Below, piece by piece: positions 30,919 to 36,866 of a DNA stretch of 36,866 nucleotides. The stretch lies in the NCBI GenBank assembly GCA_021324795.1, contig JAJPIK010000122.1, positions 1 to 36,866 on the forward strand, read 5' to 3'. The first letter of the stretch is position 1. Every line of letters starts with the position of its first letter. This stretch comes from Chloroflexota bacterium. Lineage in GTDB: Bacteria > Chloroflexota > UBA6077 > FW602-bin22 > CADDYW01. A program made the position numbers and the translations under genes. The notes below the pieces were generated by a model. That model was not told where the DNA came from. It made no database searches and saw only the letters and a program-made list of their open reading frames with translations.

Positions 30919-31591
30919 AGGGATCAATCTCGAGCTGGTCATCGACCGAATTCACCCCCGGGGCGTGACTGATTGTGCCAAGGACTGCCTGTTTTTCGGA
31001 CCAGGTGCGAACGATTCCTCTGATGCTCACCCGACCACCTTTGACTGAGATATTCAGCCGCTTTGCCTCGCGCTGGGCACGTCGCTCCAAAGCTTGCTCG
31101 ATTGCCTGCCGCAAATCGGCGGGATCGACGCCCTGATCGGTGACGATAATGTGATTCGTGACTCCTCGAACCCCTGGCAGATATCGAATGGCGGTTTCCG
31201 CGTCGAGCCGCTCACGCCACAGGCTGACTTCGCCTTCCAGGGTGACCCAGCCATCGGAGACGGTCGAGCGGATTCGCTCGTGGGGAACCATAACGTTCCA
31301 CTCGAGCTCCCAACGGACAGCCTTGGCAATGTCGAGGTCAGTACGCAGGTGGCTACCGGGCGGCTTGACCTGGACGTCATTCGCAACGTCGAGCACGCCG
31401 GTGACACGGTGAGCCGCCTCTTGAGCTGCCATTTTCTCCGCGTAACTGGCGACCGTTCCAGTTAGTCGAACCTGACCATCGGCGACAGCCACGCCAATTC
31501 CCGGGGCGTTGACGCGCGAGTCCCATGTCAACTCTTGAATGACTCGCTCTCGGATCTCAGCATCACGCATCACCACTGACTGGCTCATCAT
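30911..31591 (-). CDS. BON domain protein, three repeats
   Basis: A 226-residue protein with three BON domains at about 10-75, 82-150 and 158-224, each with the GxVxLxGxV core (GQVRLTGTVASY, GWVTLEGEVSLW, GRVSIRGIVRTW). BON proteins bind membranes or lipids and often appear in osmotic and stress regulons. No signal peptide is seen. The ATGATG start at 31591 follows GGAGGTAGG. A five-copy TTCAG/GTCAG array lies 45-100 bases upstream. Its stop overlaps the start of the DksA-like remnant. Confidence 0.9.
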   Translation of the reverse strand: MMSQSVVMRDAEIRERVIQELTWDSRVNAPGIGVAVADGQVRLTGTVASYAEKMAAQEAAHRVTGVLDVANDVQVKPPGSHLRTDLDIAKAVRWELEWNVMVPHERIRSTVSDGWVTLEGEVSLWRERLDAETAIRYLPGVRGVTNHIIVTDQGVDPADLRQAIEQALERRAQREAKRLNISVKGGRVSIRGIVRTWSEKQAVLGTISHAPGVNSVDDQLEIDPYA

Positions 31592-31635
31592 CCTACCTCC
31601 ATGTTGCGGGGTCGTGTTAGCGAATCAAAGGGTAC

Positions 31636-31693
31636 CTGAAAAGACCTGACACCAACCAGAAATCGCTGACGCCGCGCCTGACAAAATCCTGAC
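31636..31693 (-). promoter_or_regulatory. Repeat array E upstream of the BON gene
   Basis: Five copies of CTGA(A/C) on the plus strand (31636, 31646, 31666, 31678, 31689) are spaced 10, 20, 12 and 11 bases, so all sit on nearly one helix face. The last pair has the exact 11-base step. On the minus strand these are the TTCAG/GTCAG elements found elsewhere, ending 45 bases before the BON start codon. Confidence 0.6.
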
Positions 31694-32053
31694 AATGTTG
31701 GGAAGTATGATGGCCGCGCCTACAGCGCTGGTCGCTACGTCGCGGATGGCACGATTTACCCGGGCCGTGGCTGGAAGTCGGCGAGCCGCATGGCAAAATG
31801 GGCGGAGAAGCTTGGGATCGACTACTACTTCATGACGAATCATTACTCTCAGATCCTGCCGCACTTGACCTCCGTCACCGAGGCGAGGCGCGACGAGATG
31901 AGTTGGCCGCACGCGATGCTCGGGGCAATTTACCCTACCTGTGGTCCACTGAGCCTGCCACTGGCCTCGGCGGAGGGATCGGTCCGGATTCGCGGGGGCG
32001 TGCTCGCTCGCCGTTTACCTCAAAGGAATAACACCAGTCGTCTCCCGTCCTGA
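31682..32053 (+). pseudogene. Gene remnant, possibly PHP-domain hydrolase
   Basis: An open frame with no proper start encodes a protein-like stretch: YVADGTIYPGRGWKSAS, MAKWAEKLGIDYYFMTNHYS, and SWPHAMLGAIYP. The A..LGIDYYFMTNH segment is like the second strand region of PHP-domain proteins (aDx...LG...+TdH), but the metal-binding HxH start is missing. The 3' end runs into the OsmC gene on the other strand. A fragment of a lost gene is the best reading. Confidence 0.35.
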
Positions 32054-32482
32054 CGTCTCATCGGTTGCCTGGAATCGTTCCTCGATTGTTGCGGCTTTGC
32101 CCAGCATCGCCGAGGCCGAGCAATACCGTGTCGCCGATAGCTCGATGGCGCGCTTGACCGCATCAGGACTCAGGTTCTTCCCGCGAACGACGTGTTCGAC
32201 GACGATTCGCGTGAAGACTTTCGGATGGACATCCGCGCGCTCGCCGTGAAGGCGGACGTGGTAACTGGTAACGTCTTGACGCATCTTCCGCAAGATGCTG
32301 ATCACGTCCATTCCGGTGCAGCCGCCCAATCCGAGCAGAAGTAACTCCATCGGTCGCGGCCCACGATTGGTACCCCCAACCTCTGTCGCGGCGTCAATCG
32401 TGAACGCATGACCACTTCCAGCCGTTGCGGTAAAAGCCATGCCATTCATTAACTCAACGGTGCCTTCCAAACTGGATTCCAT
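32015..32482 (-). CDS. OsmC family peroxiredoxin-like protein
   Basis: A 155-residue OsmC/Ohr-family protein. The two redox cysteines are Cys55 in LGLGGCTGMDV and Cys121 in SATRYCSASAML; the N-terminal beta region and the GPRPMELLLLGLGGC helix are typical. It would reduce organic hydroperoxides, but the general OsmC subfamily (rather than Ohr) is meant here. The ATG at 32482 has AAGGAG upstream. It belongs to the stress-gene run of this region. Confidence 0.92.
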   Translation of the reverse strand: MESSLEGTVELMNGMAFTATAGSGHAFTIDAATEVGGTNRGPRPMELLLLGLGGCTGMDVISILRKMRQDVTSYHVRLHGERADVHPKVFTRIVVEHVVRGKNLSPDAVKRAIELSATRYCSASAMLGKAATIEERFQATDETSGRETTGVIPLR

Positions 32483-32533
32483 TAGAACTCCTTACAACAC
32501 AACTCGCTTATTGGCCTTCGTGCCGGTTCTTGA

Positions 32534-32644
32534 TCAGCCAAGCGTGCCACCCGGGATCTGATCCCACGTGACCAATCGTGCCAGGAAGACCGCGGTCTGG
32601 GGTTCGACATCGTCGGGATGCGCCGCGACGAGTAGCACGTCATG
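32534..32644 (-). other. Orphan reading frame, unrecognised
   Basis: A 36-residue frame with no start (HDVLLVAAHPDDVE, then TWDQIPGGTLG) ends at a TGA at 32534-32536. The sequence is protein-like, but its start is lost upstream near the DUF2892-like gene. The string AAHPDD resembles the start of LmbE/PIG-L enzymes, yet the rest does not follow that family. Confidence 0.2.
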
Positions 32645-32657
32645 CGTTATCAGGTCT

Positions 32658-32867
32658 TTACACTGTGTGGTGCTGTGATGGAGCGACTAGCTCGAGGAGG
32701 CAGTGCCCCCAGAGTCCCATTGCCAGCGGGATCAGACCGATCAATGCCACAATGACGCCGACCGTGCCCCCAAGAGTTAGCAGGCCGAAGGCAATGAGCA
32801 CGAGACCCAGAATGATCCGAATCGCTCGTCCCCAGAACCCGTTCATAAATCCGATGAACCCCGACAT
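32658..32867 (-). CDS. Small DUF2892-like membrane protein
   Basis: A 69-residue protein with two hydrophobic helices (about 15-33 and 37-55), in the pattern RAIRIILGLVLIAFGLL then GVIVALIGLIPLAMGLWGHCLL, as in YgaP-type DUF2892 membrane proteins. The ATG at 32867 is preferred because AGGAG stands six bases upstream; the ATG at 32873 directly abuts AGGAG. Repeat site F lies about 130-145 bases upstream. Confidence 0.7.
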   Translation of the reverse strand: MSGFIGFMNGFWGRAIRIILGLVLIAFGLLTLGGTVGVIVALIGLIPLAMGLWGHCLLELVAPSQHHTV

Positions 32868-33197
32868 TGTCATCTCCTTGACGCCCCGGTCCGCCAGTCT
32901 AGCGGATTTGTCCTTCTCTATTGAGCTCTATTGAGGCGTCAATGTCAGAGTAACCACCAGCGCCTGGGCAGATCATGAAAGTGTTGACATCGAACCTGAA
33001 TATCCTCTGAAAAGACATTCGATGCCAGGGAGTGAGCATTCTAGCATGGAGCATGCGTCTTAGGAGCAGATCCTATAGAGGAGAGATAGCAGGCGAGCTT
33101 CCGTGTTGTTCCGGCGGAGTTCAGGAACGGATGGAAGTTTTTCAGTCAGGGTTCAACTGGGACACAGATAATTGTCGTAAATCGATTAGGAGATGTC
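32868..33197. promoter_or_regulatory. Divergent intergenic region with repeat site F
   Basis: CTGAA at 32996-33000 and 33007-33011 (11 bases apart) read TTCAG-N6-TTCAG toward the DUF2892-like gene. TTGAC stands 12 bases before the first copy. The 24 bases around the site agree closely with site B. No gene is seen here; the next plus-strand gene has TAGGAG at 33187-33193. Confidence 0.55.
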
Positions 33198-33725
33198 ATG
33201 ATGAGAGATCATGGACTCTGGATGGGACTGGTTATCCTGATTCTGGTAGTTCTGGTGGCACCCATGCTTGTCGGTGGGATGGTTGGGCCGGGCGTAGCGA
33301 TGGGACCGGGCATGATGTGGGGCTATGCGCCGCAAGGTTTCCCCCCTTGGATGACTGGCTGGCGCTGGGGCCTGGGACTGGGGCTTGGATGGTTAGCGAT
33401 GTTAGCCTTCTTGGGGGCTCTGGTCGCGGGTGTGGTGCTCCTGGTCCGCGCTCTGAAACGAGTGGGCAGTGAGGGCAAACCGGAGGAGCCCGGTGAGGCG
33501 CTGGAGAGATCACGAAGGAGGAGTACGAGCAAATCCGCAAGGACCTTGCAGCCTAGCCGGAGAACTTCCGTCTGGTTCTTGGCACGGCCCAGAGCGGCCA
33601 ATCGCGGTCCGGGCCGCTCCTTGGCGGGTAATCAATCTGGATGCTGGCCCACCCGGTGCGTCGGCGACGATGCCGTCGGCACCGGGTTCAAGAATAGTTT
33701 TCGACAACAGCACTACAACTTGTAA
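33198..33725 (+). CDS. Two-helix membrane protein with a frameshifted SHOCT tail
   Basis: The start ATG (33198) follows TAGGAG. About 100 residues give two membrane helices (5-27 and 53-85) separated by a Met/Gly/Pro-rich segment (GMMWGYAPQGFPPWM). The frame then continues into Arg/Ser-rich sequence of no clear family to 33725. However, shifting by -1 at 33506 gives EITKEEYEQIRKDLAA and a stop at 33554-33556, the usual end of a short C-terminal SHOCT domain; the L-E-x-L-K-x-R part expected before it is largely missing. The literal 175-residue product is thus probably a broken gene, or the sequence has an error. Confidence 0.5.
   Translation: MMRDHGLWMGLVILILVVLVAPMLVGGMVGPGVAMGPGMMWGYAPQGFPPWMTGWRWGLGLGLGWLAMLAFLGALVAGVVLLVRALKRVGSEGKPEEPGEALERSRRRSTSKSARTLQPSRRTSVWFLARPRAANRGPGRSLAGNQSGCWPTRCVGDDAVGTGFKNSFRQQHYNL
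33506..33556 (+). other. SHOCT-domain tail in the -1 frame
   Basis: The codons from GAG at 33506 to TAG at 33554-33556 encode EITKEEYEQIRKDLAA, which matches the end of SHOCT domains. It is out of frame with the upstream protein by one base. No slippery heptamer is visible at the join, so a mutation or assembly error is more likely than programmed frameshifting. Confidence 0.5.
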
Positions 33726-33767
33726 CCTAGGGGGAGGCTTCCTGTCCAAAGACCTTTCTCATGTTAT

Positions 33768-33788
33768 ATTCAGGCGCGCAGCCTGAAT
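33768..33788 (+). promoter_or_regulatory. Dyad in the leader of the Lon-like gene
   Basis: Arms ATTCAGGC (33768-33775) and GCCTGAAT (33781-33788) with a five-base spacer. TATATT just upstream could be a -10. TTCAG recurs at 33801-33805, 32 bases after the first TTCAG (33769). This is not the 11-bp direct repeat, but the same TTCAGG half-site may be used here as an inverted pair. Confidence 0.35.
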
Positions 33789-33859
33789 GTCCGGGGGACG
33801 TTCAGTCAGCGAGAGCTAATCTGACCTGGTCAGATAAAGCTTCTCTCGAGGTGAGCCGA

Positions 33860-36283
33860 ATGCCTAAAGAACTCGATCCCAGCCAGCTCCGTTGTCCGTG
33901 TGATCCATCGTCCTTCGCGTTCGAGTCGACTGACGAGGTGAGTACCACCCCGGAGATCGTTGGCCAGCCGCGTGCAACGGCCGCACTAGAGTTCGGCCTC
34001 GGCATGAATGGGCAGGGCTATCACGTCTTCGTCGCCGGTCCACGGGGAACCGGTAAAATGACAGCGGTCAACGCCTACTTGGCCGCGATCTCCCAGGCGC
34101 GCCCCGTGTCGGATGATCTCTGCTACGTCTACAACTTCCGCGATCCTGAGCGGCCCAGCGCGCTCCGACTGCCTGCCGGTCGCGGGCGTGAACTGGCACA
34201 GGCTGTGGAGAAGCTGGTTGAGATCGTTGGCCAGCAGTTGCCACGCGCCTTCGAGAGCGACGAGTATACCACCCAGCGTGATGCCATCACCAAGCAGCTT
34301 GGGAACGCGCGCGAAGAGGAGCTTGGCCAACTGAGCGAGCGAGCCCGGTCAGCCGGGTTTGCCCTCCAGGCGACGCCAATGGGCCTCGTGCTCATCCCAT
34401 TGCATGGCGACCAGCCGATGAGCGAAGAGGCGTTCGCTCACTTGACCTCGGAGCAGCGTGCAGAGTGGCAGCGGCGTCGCGCGGTCGTCGAAGAAGATAT
34501 CTCCCAGGTGATGAAACGGCTGCGCGAGCACGAAGCACGGGCACGGGAAGCGCTCGTGAAGCTTGATCGCGAGGTTGCCTTGCACGCCATCGGTGGGTTA
34601 CTCGAAGATCTGAGTGCGCATTACGTCGACCTCTCAACAGTGGGCGCCTACTTGAGTGCTTTGCGCGAGGACATGGTCGCGCACGTCGATCTGTTTCGCG
34701 CTTCTCCTCCAGAGACGAGTGAGGCCGGACCGCTCTTCGCCTTTCAGCGCCATCAGGCACTGCGCCGCTATCAAGTGAATGTCGTCGTTGATCGAGGTGG
34801 GGTGAGTGGTGCGCCCGTCGTCCACGAAGTGAATCCGACTTATCAGAATCTAATCGGTCGGATCGAGAAGGAAGCCCAATTCGGTGTCCTAAGCACAGAT
34901 TTCACCCTCATTCGGAGCGGGGCGCTACACCGGGCGAACGGCGGCTACTTGGTCTTACGGACGGAAGACGTTCTTGCTCAGCCGTTTGCTTGGGAAGGAT
35001 TGAAGCGGGCCCTCGAGACGCGCCAGATCGCGATCGAGGATCCTGTCGACGCGCTTGGCCTCTCGGCCACGCGCACGCTCCATCCGGAGCCGGTCTCCCT
35101 CAATTTGAAAGTGATCCTGGTGGGGGATGGGTCGCTCTATTCCCTTCTGTACCAGTTCGATCCTGCCTTTCGGGAGCTCTTCCGTGTCCGTTCGGACTTT
35201 GACATCCAGATGCCGCGCACCGTGGACAACACGCACGCCCTGGTCCGTTTCGTCAGCCGGCTCTGTCAAGCAGAGCAGCTTCCGGCCTTTGATCGGAGTG
35301 CGCTCGCCACGTTGGTAGAGCAGTCTTCTCGTCTGGCCGAGGATCAGGAGAAGCTCTCGGGGCAGTTCGGCATCATTGCTGATCTGGTGCGCCAAGCGGT
35401 CTATTGGGCTCGGCGTGCCCGAGCCACGACCGTTTCGTCCGTGCACGTACGGCAGGCGATCGACCAACAACTCTACCGCTCCAGCATGCTTGAAGAGCAT
35501 CTGCGGGAGATGATCGCTCAGGGGACACTGCTGGTCGACACTGTTGGCGCGGTCGTCGGCCAGATCAATGGGCTGGCTGTGCAGCAGATGGCCGATTATC
35601 GCTTTGGGATGCCCAGCCGCATCACCGCGGCGGTGGCAGTGGGGCGCGAGGGAGTAGTGGATATCGAGCGTGAGGTGAAGCTGGGGGGACCAATTCACAG
35701 CAAGGGCGTGCTCATCCTCGCCGGCTTTCTCATGGATCGATTCGCGCAGCACTTGCCGCTCACTCTGAGCGCGCGATTAGCCTTCGAGCAGAATTATGGA
35801 GGGGTGGAGGGCGATAGCGCCTCCAGTGCTGAACTCTATGCCCTGCTCTCGCGCCTGGCGGGCGTGCCAATCAAGCAATCGCTGGCGGTCACCGGATCGG
35901 TGAATCAGCGTGGCGAGATCCAGGCGATTGGTGGGGTGAATGAGAAGATCGAAGGGTTCTTTGCTACCTGCAAGGCCAAAGGACTCACTGGCGAGCAGGG
36001 CGTGCTGATCCCAGCGGCGAACGTGCGCAACCTGATGCTGCGTGACGAAGTGGTGGAGGCGGTGCGTCAGGGCCAGTTCCACGTCTATCCGGTTTCGACC
36101 GCCGACGAAGGGATCGCTCTTCTAACCGGCGTCCCGGCGGGCGTGCGCGATGCCAGTGGATACTATCCGGAAGGCTCGCTCAACGCCCGTGTCGAGGCAC
36201 GTCTGAGCGAGATGGCTCAGTCGATGCGTGCCCTCACCTTGGCAGTTGAGGCAGATGGCGGCGTCACTACGAAGTCGTCCTGA
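33860..36283 (+). CDS. Lon-like AAA+ ATP-dependent protease (LonB type)
   Basis: An 807-residue protease. The AAA+ part has the Walker A GPRGTGKMT at 60-68; no substrate-binding LON N-domain is seen. Residues about 110-330 contain a long helical insert. The C-terminal S16 protease domain has the catalytic dyad Ser653 (GDSASSAEL) and Lys696 (GGVNEKIEGF), 43 residues apart as expected. The ATG at 33860 has GAGGT upstream; the longer frame from 33761 is not supported. Such proteins degrade damaged or regulatory proteins in the cytoplasm or at the membrane. The upstream dyad may set its expression. Confidence 0.92.
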   Translation: MPKELDPSQLRCPCDPSSFAFESTDEVSTTPEIVGQPRATAALEFGLGMNGQGYHVFVAGPRGTGKMTAVNAYLAAISQARPVSDDLCYVYNFRDPERPSALRLPAGRGRELAQAVEKLVEIVGQQLPRAFESDEYTTQRDAITKQLGNAREEELGQLSERARSAGFALQATPMGLVLIPLHGDQPMSEEAFAHLTSEQRAEWQRRRAVVEEDISQVMKRLREHEARAREALVKLDREVALHAIGGLLEDLSAHYVDLSTVGAYLSALREDMVAHVDLFRASPPETSEAGPLFAFQRHQALRRYQVNVVVDRGGVSGAPVVHEVNPTYQNLIGRIEKEAQFGVLSTDFTLIRSGALHRANGGYLVLRTEDVLAQPFAWEGLKRALETRQIAIEDPVDALGLSATRTLHPEPVSLNLKVILVGDGSLYSLLYQFDPAFRELFRVRSDFDIQMPRTVDNTHALVRFVSRLCQAEQLPAFDRSALATLVEQSSRLAEDQEKLSGQFGIIADLVRQAVYWARRARATTVSSVHVRQAIDQQLYRSSMLEEHLREMIAQGTLLVDTVGAVVGQINGLAVQQMADYRFGMPSRITAAVAVGREGVVDIEREVKLGGPIHSKGVLILAGFLMDRFAQHLPLTLSARLAFEQNYGGVEGDSASSAELYALLSRLAGVPIKQSLAVTGSVNQRGEIQAIGGVNEKIEGFFATCKAKGLTGEQGVLIPAANVRNLMLRDEVVEAVRQGQFHVYPVSTADEGIALLTGVPAGVRDASGYYPEGSLNARVEARLSEMAQSMRALTLAVEADGGVTTKSS

Positions 36284-36376
36284 CGGAACGAGTTGCGCGA
36301 CAGGTTAAGGCTGGTGAACGCCAGATTACCCCGCTGGTCCTGCTTCTCGCGTGTCCAGGGGACTGCGCCGCTCTTG

Positions 36377-36523
36377 CGCACGTGTGCCCGAGCCCGGCTC
36401 CTGCAGGACGACCGACTGGCCCCGCAGATCCTCGAGAGAGATGGCCGAGCGTTGCGTAAGCGGGTGATCGGGCGGGCCGACGAGGATCAAGCGGTCGTGT
36501 CGCAGGGGCCGCACGTCGAGCGC
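36377..36523 (-). pseudogene. Fragment of a LysR-type regulator, effector-binding domain
   Basis: Residues such as LDVRPLRHDRLILVGPP, DHPLTQRSAISLEDL and VLQEPGSGTR form a continuous piece of the LysR effector-binding domain (D-x-L-x-L-V-x-P-x-x-H-P-L; EpGSGTR). No helix-turn-helix precedes it and the rest of the domain is missing. It lies directly before the VIT1-like gene on the other strand. Confidence 0.65.
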
Positions 36524-36562
36524 AGAGCTGGTCATCTTGAGCAAACGATGGAGAAGGCATCG

Positions 36563-36866
36563 ATGTATCCTCGGACTACCCACTTCGAGCAGCACTTCAC
36601 TGACAGTGCGATCGTCCGCGACATCGTGATCGGCATGTCCGACGGACTGACCGTCCCCTTCGCTCTCGCCGCTGGGCTATCCGGAGCGGTGTCGAGCAGC
36701 TTCCTCGTTCTCATCGCCGGTATCGCTGAGATGGCGGCTGGTTCGATCGCGATGGGGCTGGGAGGCTACCTCGCGGCGAAGAGTGAGGCCGACTCCTATC
36801 GGGCGGAGCTCGCCCGCGAGTGGCGTGAAGTCCACGAAATGCCGGAGGCGGAAACGGCGGAGGTCC
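36563..36866 (+). CDS. VIT1/CCC1-family transporter, 5' part (runs off the window)
   Basis: The first 101 residues of a membrane transporter of the VIT1/CCC1 family. Seen: HFTDSAIVRDIVIGMSDG, then LTVPFALAAGLSGAV with the first helix, and EMAAGSIAMGLGGYLAAKSE, the conserved second-helix region of the family, ending in a cytoplasmic helix rich in Glu (REWREVHEMPEAETAEV), where such proteins have a metal-binding region. It likely exports or stores iron or manganese. The ATG at 36563 has GGAGAAGG at 36550-36557; the ATG at 36548 has no site. The gene continues beyond 36866. Confidence 0.85.
   Translation, partial: MYPRTTHFEQHFTDSAIVRDIVIGMSDGLTVPFALAAGLSGAVSSSFLVLIAGIAEMAAGSIAMGLGGYLAAKSEADSYRAELAREWREVHEMPEAETAEV

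Noticed and set aside
33506..33556. Programmed -1 frameshift in the SHOCT gene
   Set aside because: No slippery heptamer or following structure seen; mutation or sequence error is simpler.
1..36866. CRISPR arrays, tRNA or rRNA genes, insertion sequences
   Set aside because: No regularly spaced repeat-spacer array, no cloverleaf or rRNA-like sequence and no transposase were seen on either strand.

Overview
The window looks like chromosome of a GC-rich, probably aerobic to microaerobic bacterium. The gene set (a long membrane-fused GMC oxidoreductase, a two-subunit molybdenum hydroxylase, NirK with an extra cupredoxin domain, LonB-type protease, many universal stress proteins, a GH1 enzyme of the DYYWG type) fits Chloroflexota, Thermomicrobia-like, best. 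That placement is inference from gene content; no rRNA or tRNA is present to test it.

Layout. 0.1-3 kb: lytic transglycosylase and HD-GYP genes behind a consensus sigma-70 promoter, a small beta-propeller protein and a universal stress protein (USP). 3.2-7.4 kb: a lone receiver domain behind a perfect sigma-54 promoter match, yqeY, a FAD-less molybdenum hydroxylase pair, and a short SelW/Rdx gene whose CxxU motif is encoded with an in-frame TGA. 7.5-16.6 kb, minus strand: cupin, a glycoside hydrolase family 1 protein split by a circularly permuted solute-binding domain, then three small membrane proteins, a membrane-fused GMC oxidoreductase and a VAO-type FAD oxidase in one operon. 17-19.2 kb: a Gfo/Idh/MocA dehydrogenase and a zinc-type alcohol dehydrogenase. 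19.3-21 kb: three single-domain response regulators. 21.5-22.7 kb: WrbA-like flavodoxin and DinB. 22.8-27.9 kb: NirK, a NarX/LiaS-type histidine kinase, a NarL-type regulator and a cupredoxin lipoprotein. 28-36.9 kb: a stress-type region (tandem USP, HemY, BON, OsmC, DUF2892-like, SHOCT-like, Lon-like protease, VIT1-like transporter) with several gene remnants (nifJ 5' end, DksA-like, PHP-like, LysR).

How the genes may work together. Read toward the neighbouring minus- or plus-strand gene, six intergenic regions carry the same phased direct repeat, TTCAG-N6-(T/G)TCAG with an 11-bp period. They precede USP1/receiver, the Rcp1-type regulator, nirK/histidine kinase, the nifJ-remnant/USP2/hemY unit, the BON gene, and DUF2892/SHOCT. 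This spacing is typical of PhoB/OmpR-family binding sites, so the stress and nitrite-reduction genes here are probably one regulon controlled by a regulator encoded elsewhere. This regulon, the natural GH1/permuted-binding-protein chimera and the SelW-type selenoprotein are the three observations most worth following.
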